In this document: positions 33,409-42,729 of the stretch, piece by piece
How positions within the stretch are numbered: the stretch's first letter is position 1
Layout: every line of letters starts with the position of its first letter
From: Gammaproteobacteria bacterium
Lineage (GTDB): Bacteria > Pseudomonadota > Gammaproteobacteria > Thiohalomonadales > Thiohalomonadaceae
Direction of reading: 5' to 3'
Assembly (NCBI GenBank): GCA_026196275.1
Contig: JAPHTQ010000022.1
Location: forward strand, 1 to 64,000
Length of the DNA stretch: 64,000 nucleotides
The notes under the pieces: generated by a model
Seen by the model: only the letters and a program-made list of their open reading frames with translations
Databases searched by the model: none
Told to the model about the DNA's origin: nothing
Program-made: the position numbers and the translations under genes

Positions 33409-35427
33409 TTGAGCGAAACAATAAAAAGGGGCAAGCCCCGGCGTGGTTTGACGGTCGTTCTGATGGAGTTTCTCGGCTCCATGAACCTGGCGATCACCCT
33501 GCTGGTAGCGCTGGCCATCGCCTCGGTGATCGGTACGGTACTGCAGCAAAACCAGCCCTATAATAACTATGTAATGAAGTTCGGGCCGTTCTGGTTCGAG
33601 GTTTTCAAGTCTCTCAGCCTGTTCGATATCTACGGTGCCCCCTGGTTCCTTATCCTGCTTGGCTTCCTGCTGCTTTCCACCAGTGTTTGCGTCTACCGTA
33701 ATGCCCCTTCAATTATTAAGGATATGCGCCACTTCCGGCTGGATGTGCAGGACAAGTCCCTGCGTGGCTTCCACCACAGCGATGAGTGGCATTCGATATA
33801 TGACCCGAAAAAGAGCGTCTCGGAGCTGGGCAAGCGCCTGAGCGGGCTGGGTTATCGGGTGCGGGTCAAGCAGCATCCGGGGCATATGACCCTGGCGGCA
33901 ATGAAGGGCTCGGTCAGTCGTCTGGGCTACCTGCTATCGCACGTGGGGATCGTGGTGATCTGTATCGGTGGCCTGCTCGATGGCAACCTGCCGCTGAAAT
34001 GGGCCGAGTGGCGCGGGGATATCGCCATTGAAACGCGGGATATCCCGGTCAGCGAGATCGCCGACAAGAGTATTCTGTCGCCGGACAGCAGCTCCTTCCG
34101 CGGCAGCGTCAATATCCCGGAGGGTTCCAGCGCCAACTTCATCTTCCTCGGTATGCGTGACGGCTATCTGGTACAGAAACTGCCCTTTACCGTGGAGCTG
34201 GAGGATTTTCGCATCGAGCACTATCCCTCGGGGATGCCCAAATCGTTCGAAAGCACCATTGTGATCCATGATGACGAGCTGGATGAGCCGCTGAAAAAGG
34301 ATATTGCGGTGAACCACCCGCTTATCTACAAGGGGCATGCGATCTATCAGGCCAGTTTCGCCGACGGTGGCTCCAAGGTGGCTCTCGGGGCCTGGTCACT
34401 GGATACGCCGCTGCGCGAGCCGTTGCAGATCGACGGCACTATTGGCACCGACGTCAAGCTGAATACCCCGCGGGGCAGCTACACCCTCGAGCTGACCGAT
34501 TTCAAGCGGTTCAACATCTTCCCGTTGTCACAAAACGACCCCAGCGGCAAGAAGTTCCAGAACTACGGGCCGAGCATCGTGCTGAAACTGCGTGCCGCCA
34601 ATGGCGAGGCGCGTGAGTATGTGAATTACATGACACCGATTATGGTTGATGGCCGCCCGTTCCTGCTCAGCGGCATGCGCACCAGCCCGGCGGAGGAGTA
34701 TCGTTTCCTGCATCTTCCGGTGGACAAGGAGGGGGGTATCGAGCGTTTTCTGCGTCTGTTGGCCCTGGCCCAGGATGAAGAGCGGGTGCGGGCCATTGCC
34801 CAGCACCAGGCCGAACTGGAGCTGGGAATGCCCAGAGGCGAGGAGGCGCATACCCGCTTCAGCGAAGCGATGGTCGGGCTGCTTCAGACCTTCCTCGATG
34901 AGGGCATCGATGCCATCGTCGACCATACCGAAAAGAGCGTGCCCGAGGAGAAGCGCGAGGAGGCCCTCTCCTCCTTCATCCGGATCATTCAGGGCATTCT
35001 CGGCGGCCTCTACCTGGAACTCCTTGCCGAGGAGGGGGTCGATACCTCAAGCGGCGTCTCTGCCGAGGATGGTCGCTATTTCGACGATGCGGTGAATGCC
35101 ATCTCCCTGTTGGGGCCCTACGGCTCGCCCCTCTATCTCAAGCTGGAGGATTTCCAGCATATTGAGGCCTCGGGCTTCCAAATAACCAAGGCGCCGGGTC
35201 AGAATATCGTATATCTTGGTTGTGTGATGCTGATGCTCGGGGTGTTCTTTATGTTCTACCTGCACTACCGCCGCCTGTGGCTGCTGGTGTCGGAGGATGA
35301 AAAGGGCGCCAAGGTGTTGTTTGCCGCTACCACGCATCGTGAACGGGGCAATTTCGATAATGAATTTGAATTCCTGCGACAGGAGCTGCGTTACCTCAGT
35401 GGCGCCGCCCTTAGCCGTATAGAGTGA
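33409..35427 (+). CDS. resB: Cytochrome c assembly protein ResB, copy 2
   Basis: A 672-residue ResB with the same helices and periplasmic motifs as copy 1 (GPFWFEVFKSLSLFDIYGAP, LPFTVELEDFRIEHYPSGMP, VNHPLIYKGHAIYQASFADG). It carries an extra acidic helical stretch of about 100 residues before the last helix (near 470-570). TTG 33409 is chosen: GGAAGAG lies close upstream and the family-like sequence soon follows. An ATG at 33298 is possible but adds atypical residues. It is paired with the ccsB copy that starts ten bases later. Confidence 0.88.
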   Translation: MSETIKRGKPRRGLTVVLMEFLGSMNLAITLLVALAIASVIGTVLQQNQPYNNYVMKFGPFWFEVFKSLSLFDIYGAPWFLILLGFLLLSTSVCVYRNAPSIIKDMRHFRLDVQDKSLRGFHHSDEWHSIYDPKKSVSELGKRLSGLGYRVRVKQHPGHMTLAAMKGSVSRLGYLLSHVGIVVICIGGLLDGNLPLKWAEWRGDIAIETRDIPVSEIADKSILSPDSSSFRGSVNIPEGSSANFIFLGMRDGYLVQKLPFTVELEDFRIEHYPSGMPKSFESTIVIHDDELDEPLKKDIAVNHPLIYKGHAIYQASFADGGSKVALGAWSLDTPLREPLQIDGTIGTDVKLNTPRGSYTLELTDFKRFNIFPLSQNDPSGKKFQNYGPSIVLKLRAANGEAREYVNYMTPIMVDGRPFLLSGMRTSPAEEYRFLHLPVDKEGGIERFLRLLALAQDEERVRAIAQHQAELELGMPRGEEAHTRFSEAMVGLLQTFLDEGIDAIVDHTEKSVPEEKREEALSSFIRIIQGILGGLYLELLAEEGVDTSSGVSAEDGRYFDDAVNAISLLGPYGSPLYLKLEDFQHIEASGFQITKAPGQNIVYLGCVMLMLGVFFMFYLHYRRLWLLVSEDEKGAKVLFAATTHRERGNFDNEFEFLRQELRYLSGAALSRIE

Positions 35428-35436
35428 GGAAGAACG

Positions 35437-36603
35437 ATGTCCGCAACACAGGAATACCTGCAAAACGAGTTTGACAAGCCCTCCCTGTTCAAACGTCTGG
35501 GCGCCTATGACTGGCTCTGGGCCCTGTTGGTGCTCATCGGCAGCGGAGTGGCCTACAGCGAATACTCATCGCTAATGGACAGCTACGAGGTGGGGATCCT
35601 CTTCGGCAGCGCCATCGGTCTCATCATTTTCGGCTGGTACTGGAAGCCGATGCGCCATTTCAGCCTGGTGGTCGCCGTGCTGAGCCTGGCAGCGATCGGC
35701 CTCTATGGCGATGAGCTGACACGCTCAGAGACCAACTTCTTCCTCAAATACCTGATCGCCAGCCAGTCGGCAATTATGTGGATGAACGCGCTGTTCGTCA
35801 TGGCCACGCTGGCCTACTGGTTTGCCCTGGCGATCGGCTCCGAGTTCAGTGGCAAGGTCGGCACCGCCCTGACCTGGACGGCCTCGGTGATGGGTACCGT
35901 GGGCCTGATGGTGCGCTGGCGCGAGTCCTACCTCATCAGCCACGATGTGGGCCACATTCCGGTGAGCAACCTCTATGAGGTGTTCATCATGTTTGCGGTG
36001 ATCACCGCGCTGCTCTATCTGCATTACGAGCGCCGCTATAACAACCGCGCCATGGGTGCCTTCGTCCTGACGGTGATTAGTGCCGCAGTGGGCTTTCTGC
36101 TCTGGTACACCTTCGAGCGCGGCGCCCACGAGATCCAGCCGCTGGTACCGGCGCTGCAGAGCTACTGGATGAAGATCCACGTACCGGCCAATTTCGTCGG
36201 TTACGGTGCCTTTGCCCTCGCCGCAATGCTCGGCATCGCCTATCTGCTGCTGGAGAGATTCCCCGGCGGCAAGCTGGCTGCGCGGATGCCCAGCCTGGAG
36301 CAACTGGATGACATCATGTACAAGGCGATCGCCCTGGGCTTCGCCTTCTTCACCGTGGCCACGGTGCTCGGTGCGATGTGGGCGGCCGAGGCTTGGGGCG
36401 GCTACTGGTCGTGGGATCCGAAGGAGACCTGGGCGCTGATCGTCTGGCTCAACTACGCCGCCTGGCTGCATCTGCGCCTGACCAAGGGGTGGCGGGGCAA
36501 GCCGCTGGCCTGGTGGGCGATTGTCGGCCTGTTCGTCACCCTGTTCGCCTTCCTCGGGGTGAATATGTTCCTCTCAGGCCTCCACTCCTACGGCCAGTTG
36601 TAG
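35437..36603 (+). CDS. ccsB: Cytochrome c assembly protein CcsB/ResC, copy 2
   Basis: A 388-residue polytopic protein with AWGGYWSWDPKETWALIVWL and the histidine-bearing loops VGHIPVSNLYEVF, MKIHVPANFVGYGAFALA and SGLHSYGQL. Its N-terminal extension of about 45 residues is longer than in copy 1. It is the partner of ResB copy 2 in a system II haem lyase. It ends about 215 bp before a convergent CRP-like gene. Confidence 0.93.
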   Translation: MSATQEYLQNEFDKPSLFKRLGAYDWLWALLVLIGSGVAYSEYSSLMDSYEVGILFGSAIGLIIFGWYWKPMRHFSLVVAVLSLAAIGLYGDELTRSETNFFLKYLIASQSAIMWMNALFVMATLAYWFALAIGSEFSGKVGTALTWTASVMGTVGLMVRWRESYLISHDVGHIPVSNLYEVFIMFAVITALLYLHYERRYNNRAMGAFVLTVISAAVGFLLWYTFERGAHEIQPLVPALQSYWMKIHVPANFVGYGAFALAAMLGIAYLLLERFPGGKLAARMPSLEQLDDIMYKAIALGFAFFTVATVLGAMWAAEAWGGYWSWDPKETWALIVWLNYAAWLHLRLTKGWRGKPLAWWAIVGLFVTLFAFLGVNMFLSGLHSYGQL

Positions 36604-36620
36604 CTTTTTATAACCAAAAG

Positions 36621-36651
36621 CTCACCGCAAAGACGCTGAGGCGCAAAGGGT
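36621..36651. repeat. Dispersed 31 bp repeat, copy A
   Basis: The reverse complement reads ACCCTTTGCGCCTCAGCG then TCTTTGCGGTGAG. It matches 49014-49044 at 29 of 31 positions. It lies just after ccsB copy 2. Confidence 0.9.
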
Positions 36652-36818
36652 GGCCGGCATCTCTGAGTGATCCAGGCAAGGGATAGCGATGGCTAAACTG
36701 CGGTATAACGCCGGAATGTAGGTCATTTTTAGCGCATTTTTTTGTGCTCTTGTGCCTTCCGCCTGCGTGCAGAGAGTTGAGGGGCGAGAGCCGGATGCGG
36801 TGACCCAGGAGCGGTGAG

Positions 36819-37307
36819 TTAGCGCGCCCCGCCGTAGACGTAACGGGAGAAAGCGGCCACATCCTGGCTGACGCGGCGGAACAGGGCGTCGAGGCTGACG
36901 ATGGCATCCTCCAGCAGGTTGACCGCGATGAACGGGTGTTCGATGCGTAGCCGCGAGTACATGGTACGGCTCAGACGGAGCAGGCGAGTGTTGTCGCTCA
37001 TGGCGATGATGCGCACCGAGCGAGGCTGGCGGTCGAAGAAGGACATCGAGCCGATCATGCCCCCGGCACCGGCACGGCCAATCTCCACGGTTTCATTGCC
37101 AGACTGCTGGAGCAGTGCGGCCTCACCCTCCACCACGAAGTAGAGCGCCTCACCCACTTCACCGATATCGGCAATGATCCCATTTTTTTTGAACTGAACC
37201 TCTTCGGTGAAATCCAATAGGGTCTGGATCTCGTGTGTGGTCATGGCCTCACACAGATACTGCTGGTTGAGGAACTCGTTCAGATTGATATTTTTATGCT
37301 CGCCCAT
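36819..37307 (-). CDS. Cyclic-nucleotide-binding (CRP-like) protein without DNA-binding domain
   Basis: A 162-residue protein formed mainly by one cNMP-binding fold (about 15-130): EVQFKKNGIIADIGEVGEA, YFVVEGEAALLQ, GAGGMIGSMSFFDRQPRSVR, then a short helix. The phosphate-cassette area resembles FDRQPRSVR rather than the classical RSA.. of cAMP sites, so the ligand is uncertain. There is no helix-turn-helix. ATG 37307 follows AAGGAG at good spacing. It is divergent from dsbA. Confidence 0.8.
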   Translation of the reverse strand: MGEHKNINLNEFLNQQYLCEAMTTHEIQTLLDFTEEVQFKKNGIIADIGEVGEALYFVVEGEAALLQQSGNETVEIGRAGAGGMIGSMSFFDRQPRSVRIIAMSDNTRLLRLSRTMYSRLRIEHPFIAVNLLEDAIVSLDALFRRVSQDVAAFSRYVYGGAR

Positions 37308-37464
37308 GGCCGACTCCTTGAGATTGGGATAGGGATAGATTAAACCACACCTGTGCCGGGGGAAAGGGCGTGATTTGCCAAGGTGTGCAGTACCCTGCCC
37401 ATCAGTTATAGTAACGACAAACTGCCGATAATGCGGCACCAAGTAGATGATACTGGAGGAAAAT

Positions 37465-38112
37465 GTGATACGTCGAATGGTTACAGCTTTAATGCTTGTG
37501 GTGCCCTTGATGTTTATGGCGAGCGGTGCTGCCAAGGCAGAGGAGTACACGGCCGGCAAGGATTATCAGCTCATCACTCCGGCGCAGCCGGGTGGCAGCG
37601 GGGGCAAGGTCGAGGTCGTGGAGATGTTCTGGTACGGCTGCCCGCACTGCTATCAGGCAGAACCGGTCATCGAGGCGTGGCTGGAGGAGAAGCCGGCGCA
37701 TATCGAATTCATCCGTATCCCGGCGATCTTCAACCAGGCGCGTTGGGCGCTGCATGCCCGGGCCTTCTACACCGCGGAGTTGCTGGAGATCATGGAGGCG
37801 TTTCACAAACCGTTTTTCAACGCGATCCACCAGAGTGGGCGACGGATGGGCGATGAGGCGTCGATCCGGGCGTTTTTTGTCGAACTGGGTGTTGATGGCA
37901 AGCGCTTCGATGAGACCTTCGACTCCTTTGCGGTGCAATCCAAGGTGCGGCGTGCCGCAGATCTGACCCGCAAGTATGGGCTCACCGGGGTACCGGCCAT
38001 TGTCGTCAACGGCAAATACCGTACCGGCGGCAGCGATGCCGGAACCTATGAGCGTATGATGGCGATCGCCGAGGCGTTGGCAAGCAAAGAGGCCAAGGTG
38101 GCAGGCCGCTAG
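37465..38112 (+). CDS. dsbA: Thiol:disulfide interchange protein DsbA
   Basis: A 215-residue periplasmic oxidant: signal peptide (cleavage after AAKA), EVVEMFWYGCPHCYQ with active-site CPHC from Cys59, an inserted helical domain (about 85-165) and the cis-proline region LTGVPAIVVNGKYR. It forms disulfides in exported proteins. GTG 37465 is preferred because GGAGG lies five bases upstream; an ATG at 37447 would add six residues. The position after the cytochrome genes is as in pseudomonads. Confidence 0.94.
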   Translation: MIRRMVTALMLVVPLMFMASGAAKAEEYTAGKDYQLITPAQPGGSGGKVEVVEMFWYGCPHCYQAEPVIEAWLEEKPAHIEFIRIPAIFNQARWALHARAFYTAELLEIMEAFHKPFFNAIHQSGRRMGDEASIRAFFVELGVDGKRFDETFDSFAVQSKVRRAADLTRKYGLTGVPAIVVNGKYRTGGSDAGTYERMMAIAEALASKEAKVAGR

Positions 38113-38210
38113 TGTGCCGGACGGATTTCGGCCAGCAACCCATGAGGGACGCTGAAAGTGCCGCCAGGCTGCTAGACTACCGGTAAGGCTACCAATGCGC
38201 CGGAGGGGTA

Positions 38211-39842
38211 ATGAAAGCGGCTGAATTGTTTGTCCGTTGTCTGGAAAACGAGGGGATTAAGTATATCTTCGGTATTCCCGGGGAGGAGAACCTCGATGTA
38301 ATGGATGCCCTGCTCGACTCCCCCATCGAATTTGTGGTGGTGCGGCATGAGCAGGGCGCTGCCTTTATGGCCGATGTCTATGGTCGGCTCACCGGCAAGG
38401 CCGGGGTCTGCCTCGCCACCCTCGGTCCCGGCGCCACCAACCTCATCACAGGGGTGGCCGATGCCAATATGGATCATGCACCGGTAGTGGCCATCGCCGG
38501 GCAGGCCTCCACCCATCGCCTGCACAAGGAGTCGCACCAGGTGCTGGATCTGGAACAGATGTTCCAGCCCATCACCAAGTACTCCTCGCGCCTGCTTACC
38601 CCCAATATCATCCCCGAAGTGGTGCGCAAGGCGTTCAAGCTGGCGCAGACCGACAAGACCGGCGCCAGCTTCATCGAATTTCCGGAAAACGTCGCCGAGA
38701 TGGAGGTGGATGACTATCCGCTGCCGGTGAAGAACCCGATGTTGCCCGAGCCGGCCAGCAGTCAGGTGGAGCGGGCCGCCAAGGTGATCTCCGAGGCGAA
38801 GGCGCCGCTGATCCTTGCCGGCAACGGGGTGATCCGCGCCAAGGCCTGGCAACAGCTGGTCGATTTTGCCGAGAGGTTGAATATCCCGGTGGCCAACACC
38901 TTCATGGCCAAGGGGGTGATGCCGTTCAAACACCCGCTGACGCTGGGTAGTGCCGGGCTGCAGGCCAAGGACTATGTCCACTGCGGTTTCGAAGGGGCGG
39001 ATGTGATCATCTGTATCGGCTACGATCTGGTGGAGTACCACCCTTACCTGTGGCACCCCAGCCGTGATCGCATCATCGTCCACATCGACACCATGCCGGC
39101 GGAGGTGGATGCCTACTACCCGGCCAGGGTCGGCGTGGTGGGGGATATCAAACACTCCTTGATCCGTGTCGGTGAACTGGCCACGCCACACCAGGGCCAT
39201 GCCATGCGGCCGCTACGCGAGGCACTGATCCGCGAGATGAACGCCTGCAGCAAGGATGCGGGCTTCCCGGTCAAACCGCAGAAGATCATCTGGGATCTGC
39301 GCACAGCGATGGAGCTGGAGGATGTCGCGGTGTGTGATGTGGGTGCCCACAAAATGTGGATGGCGCGGATGTTCCGTTGCGAGGTGCCCAATACCTGCAT
39401 TATCTCCAACGGTTTTGCCAGTATGGGAATTGCCCTGCCCGGCGCCATTGCCGCCAAGCTGGCCATGCCGGACCGCAATGTGGTGGCGGTGACCGGCGAT
39501 GCCGGCTTTCTGATGAATGTGCAGGAGCTGGAGACCGCGGTGCGGCTGAAGCTGTCACTGGTCGTGCTGATCTGGAATGACAGTGGCTACGGCCTGATAA
39601 AGTGGAAACAGATGAACCAATTTGGCCGGATCTCCCATGTCGATTTTGACAACCCCGATTTCGTCAAGCTGGCAGAGGCCTTCGGTGCCGTCGGCGTACG
39701 CATCGAAAGCACCGAGCAGCTGCTGCCGACCCTGAGAACGGCACTGCAGGGCGATGGCGTAACCATCATTGATTGTCCTGTGGATTATGGCGAGAACCTC
39801 AAGCTCACCGCCACCCTGGGTGAGATGATATGCCCGGTCTGA
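38211..39842 (+). CDS. Acetolactate synthase-like TPP enzyme
   Basis: A 543-residue TPP-dependent enzyme. The catalytic glutamate is in VVVRHEQGAAFMADVYGR, the PYR-domain loop in LGPGATNLITGVADA, and the TPP/metal motif GDAGFLMNVQELETAVRL ends in NDSGYG. It joins two pyruvates into acetolactate, or does a related carboligation. HRLHKESHQVLDLEQMF resembles the catabolic AlsS subtype rather than IlvB, and there is no small-subunit gene nearby. The next gene starts within its last 13 bases. Confidence 0.82.
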   Translation: MKAAELFVRCLENEGIKYIFGIPGEENLDVMDALLDSPIEFVVVRHEQGAAFMADVYGRLTGKAGVCLATLGPGATNLITGVADANMDHAPVVAIAGQASTHRLHKESHQVLDLEQMFQPITKYSSRLLTPNIIPEVVRKAFKLAQTDKTGASFIEFPENVAEMEVDDYPLPVKNPMLPEPASSQVERAAKVISEAKAPLILAGNGVIRAKAWQQLVDFAERLNIPVANTFMAKGVMPFKHPLTLGSAGLQAKDYVHCGFEGADVIICIGYDLVEYHPYLWHPSRDRIIVHIDTMPAEVDAYYPARVGVVGDIKHSLIRVGELATPHQGHAMRPLREALIREMNACSKDAGFPVKPQKIIWDLRTAMELEDVAVCDVGAHKMWMARMFRCEVPNTCIISNGFASMGIALPGAIAAKLAMPDRNVVAVTGDAGFLMNVQELETAVRLKLSLVVLIWNDSGYGLIKWKQMNQFGRISHVDFDNPDFVKLAEAFGAVGVRIESTEQLLPTLRTALQGDGVTIIDCPVDYGENLKLTATLGEMICPV

Positions 39843-40648
39843 AACCGTCAACGGAATCATTAATGCAAAGCACACCTGAAACCTCTACCGAGGGGCACCG
39901 CCTGCGCCTGCTCAGCTATAACATACAGGTCGGCATCGACAGCATCCATCCCCGCCACTACCTGACCAAAAGCTGGAAACATGTCTTTCCGGCCAGCAAG
40001 CGTTTTGAGACCCTGGACAAGATCGCGCGCCTTGTCAGCCAGCACGATGTGGTGGGATTGCAGGAGCTCGACTCGGGCAGTCACCGCACCAACTACGTCG
40101 ATCTGACCGAGTATCTGGCCAACAAGGCGGACTATCCGTTCTGGTACCACCAGCTCAATCGCAACCTGGGACGTCTGGCACAGCACGGCAACGGCCTGCT
40201 GAGTCGGTTTCGACCCAGTGAAATCACCGAACACAAACTGCCTGGGATGATCCCGGGGCGAGGCGCGTTGCTGGTCCGCTACGGCCATGCGGACAACCCC
40301 CTGGCGGTGATCATGCTCCACCTGGCACTGAGTACACGTGCCCGGGCACGACAGCTCGGTTACGTGGCCGAGTTGCTGCAGGACTATCCGCACGCGATTG
40401 TCATGGGCGATCTGAACTGCGCCCCCGATAGTGTGGAGATGCGAAAGCTGTTCTGCAGCACCGGCCTGTGCGAACCGGTCGGCGCCTTCCACACCTTCCC
40501 CAGCTGGAAGCCGGCACGTAATATCGACCACATCCTGGTCAGCTCCAGTATCGAGGTGATTGAGTGCAGTGTGCTTAACCATGCCTACTCGGACCACCTG
40601 CCCATCTCCATGGAGGTAAAGCTGCCAGAGGGCATTCTGCTGGGTTAG
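39830..40648 (+). CDS. Endonuclease/exonuclease/phosphatase-family hydrolase
   Basis: A 272-residue EEP-fold protein: LRLLSYNIQVGI, the metal-binding glutamate in VVGLQELDSG, HGNGLLSRF, catalytic GDLNCAPDS and SDHLPISMEV near the C-terminus. The family includes DNA repair nucleases, phosphodiesterases and sphingomyelinases; the substrate is not predictable. No signal peptide is seen. ATG 39830 overlaps the preceding gene and has GGTGAG upstream; ATG 39863 is an alternative. Confidence 0.85.
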   Translation: MPGLKPSTESLMQSTPETSTEGHRLRLLSYNIQVGIDSIHPRHYLTKSWKHVFPASKRFETLDKIARLVSQHDVVGLQELDSGSHRTNYVDLTEYLANKADYPFWYHQLNRNLGRLAQHGNGLLSRFRPSEITEHKLPGMIPGRGALLVRYGHADNPLAVIMLHLALSTRARARQLGYVAELLQDYPHAIVMGDLNCAPDSVEMRKLFCSTGLCEPVGAFHTFPSWKPARNIDHILVSSSIEVIECSVLNHAYSDHLPISMEVKLPEGILLG

Positions 40649-40698
40649 CGAAGTTGCATGCGCAATGAACGGGCAGGAAGAAACGGAGCCGGAGAGTC

Positions 40699-41574
40699 TT
40701 GAGCGAGTCCCACACCCATCGGCATAACAGTGAGCGGCGCCTGCTCTGGGCGCTATTGCTGATCAGCGGCTTTATGCTGGTGGAGGTGGTCGGCGGGATC
40801 CTCTCCGGCTCACTGGCACTGCTGGCTGACGCCGGCCACATGCTTACCGATGCCGCCTCCCTGCTGCTGGCCTGGGGCGCAGCGCGCACCGCCCGGCGTC
40901 CCGCCGATGCGCTGCGCACCTACGGCTATCACCGGATACAGATCCTCGCAGCGTTGCTCAACGGGCTGGCCTTTATCCTGCTGGTGGGCTGGATCACCTA
41001 CGAGGCGGTGCAACGGATGCTGCAACCGGTCGAAGTAATGGGCGGGATGATGCTGGTTGTCGCCGTGCTGGGCCTGCTGGTCAATATTGCGGCCTTCGCC
41101 ATCCTGCACGGCGGGGCGCGCAGCGATCTCAATCTGCGCGGGGCCGTGGTACATGTGCTGGGTGACCTGCTCGGCTCGGTGGCGGCGATCGTGGCGGCCG
41201 GTGTGATCCTGCTGACCGGCTGGATGCCCATCGACCCGCTGCTCTCCCTGCTGGTAGCACTGCTGATCCTGCGCAGCGCCTGGTACGTGGTCAAAAGCTC
41301 TGCGCACATCCTGCTGGAGGGCACCCCCGAGGATGTCGATGTCGAACTGCTGCGGCGCATCCTGAGCGAAAGGGTGCCTGCGGTGGTGGATGTGCACCAT
41401 GTCCACGTCTGGTCACTGACTCCGGAGCGTCCGCTGCTCACCCTGCATGTCACCGTTGCCGAGGAGCAAGAGTGTGCCGCCGTGCTGGCCGCGGTAAAGA
41501 CGCTGCTCAGGGAGCGTTTCGGTATTACCCACTCCACGGTGCAGGTTGAGGCCGGTGAATGTGCCGATCACTGA
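40699..41574 (+). CDS. Cation diffusion facilitator (ZitB/CzcD type)
   Basis: A 291-residue CDF transporter with six helices and metal sites of the zinc-exporting class: LADAGHMLTDAASLLL in helix 2 and VVHVLGDLLGSVAAIVAAG in helix 5. A cytoplasmic C-terminal domain with DVHHVHVWSLTPERPLLTLH follows. It exports Zn2+ or Co2+/Cd2+ against protons. The start is TTG 40699 after GGAGAG. The short His-rich N-terminus (ESHTHRH) fits metal sensing. Confidence 0.92.
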   Translation: MSESHTHRHNSERRLLWALLLISGFMLVEVVGGILSGSLALLADAGHMLTDAASLLLAWGAARTARRPADALRTYGYHRIQILAALLNGLAFILLVGWITYEAVQRMLQPVEVMGGMMLVVAVLGLLVNIAAFAILHGGARSDLNLRGAVVHVLGDLLGSVAAIVAAGVILLTGWMPIDPLLSLLVALLILRSAWYVVKSSAHILLEGTPEDVDVELLRRILSERVPAVVDVHHVHVWSLTPERPLLTLHVTVAEEQECAAVLAAVKTLLRERFGITHSTVQVEAGECADH

Positions 41575-41640
41575 ATAACAGAGTGACGCGGCCCTTTCTA
41601 TCTGGTGTTGCGATCAGTTAGAATGCCACCTCAGTATTAC

Positions 41641-41717
41641 GCGCCCGTAGCTCAGCTGGATAGAGTATTGGCTTCCGACGCCAAGGGTCGCAGGTTCGAA
41701 TCCTGCCGGGCGCGCCA
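41641..41717 (+). tRNA. tRNA-Arg (anticodon CCG)
   Basis: A 77 nt gene with encoded CCA. Acceptor stem GCGCCCG pairs with CGGGCGC. D-arm AGCTCAGCTGGATAGAGT, anticodon stem-loop TTGGC-TTCCGAC-GCCAA with CCG in the loop, and T-arm CAGGTTCGAATCCTG are all canonical. It reads CGG codons. Confidence 0.97.
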
Positions 41718-41859
41718 TTTTCCGATGCCAGCACGGCAGATATCTCCGTCGATTGTTTATTGGTGGGAAGAGATCTTTTGCCACCAGAAAACGCATGGCG
41801 AATCAGAGGTGTGGTCATCATAACCAAGTCAGAAAAAGTGAGCTGGTTATGCCCACGTT

Positions 41860-42726
41860 CTACACGGGCTGCACGCCTTGGTAAAAATCATAGAGTGCAG
41901 CGATGACCTCGTCAGCGGTCTCCACGATTGTGAAAAGGTCGAGATCACGTTGATCAATCATCCCTTCCTCCATCAGGAATTCAAAATCAATCACGCGATG
42001 CCAGAACTTCTCACCCACAAGGACGATAGGCATACGCTCCACCTTTCCGGTCTGTATGAGCGTGAGCGTTTCGAACAGTTCATCCAATGTTCCATAACCG
42101 CCCGGGAAAGCGACCAACGCCTTGGCGCGAAGCAGGAAATGCATCTTGCGCAGGCCGAAATAGCGAAACTGGAAACACAATTCAGGACTGATATATGAAT
42201 TCGGCTCCTGCTCGTGCGGCAAGGTTATGTTGAGACCAATGCTGCGGGCACCAGCGTTGAAAGCCCCCCGATTCGCTGCCTCCATTACTCCTGGTCCACC
42301 CCCGGTGACGACAACAAAATCACGGCGACCTTCGTACTGAAAGCGACGTGAAACGGTCTCACTGAGACGAAGCGCCTCCGTATAATACCGCGAATACTCG
42401 AGTTGCCGACGGGCGTATACGATCGCTTCCTCCAGGCCGGGATCGTCGGGCTGTGTCAGGGCCTGATCCTCGAGCAGCGCCAACTTCGACCGCGCCTGTG
42501 CTGGTGATAAAAGTCGTGCGCTACCGAATACAACGATAGTAGAGCGAACATTGTTCTGACGCAGGTAACGCTCTGGTTTCAACAGTTCCAACTGCAACCG
42601 CACAGGCCGCAGATCGTCACTGGACAAAAAATCTCTGTCCTCATAGGCAAGACGATAGGATGCACCAGCCTTGATCGCCGCTGTCCGTTTTGCGCGTTCA
42701 CGCTCTTCGTCCGTATCAGCTTCCAT
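41860..42726 (-). CDS. LOG-family (TIGR00730) protein, second copy
   Basis: A 288-residue protein with the LOG signatures GGGPGVMEAANRGAF and PGGYGTLDELFETLTLIQTG, preceded by an extra N-terminal region of about 60 residues that contains AGASYRLAYEDRDFLSSDDL. It is presumably a nucleotide phosphoribohydrolase. It differs clearly from the 23.6 kb paralogue and lies in less GC-rich DNA that starts after tRNA-Arg. It is transcribed with the membrane protein and MBL nuclease genes upstream. Confidence 0.87.
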   Translation of the reverse strand: MEADTDEERERAKRTAAIKAGASYRLAYEDRDFLSSDDLRPVRLQLELLKPERYLRQNNVRSTIVVFGSARLLSPAQARSKLALLEDQALTQPDDPGLEEAIVYARRQLEYSRYYTEALRLSETVSRRFQYEGRRDFVVVTGGGPGVMEAANRGAFNAGARSIGLNITLPHEQEPNSYISPELCFQFRYFGLRKMHFLLRAKALVAFPGGYGTLDELFETLTLIQTGKVERMPIVLVGEKFWHRVIDFEFLMEEGMIDQRDLDLFTIVETADEVIAALYDFYQGVQPV

Positions 42727-42729
42727 GGG

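Noticed and set aside
41818-41850. CATAACCA/TGGTTATG pair after tRNA-Arg as a terminator
   Set aside because: The loop is long and no T-run follows, so the support is weak.
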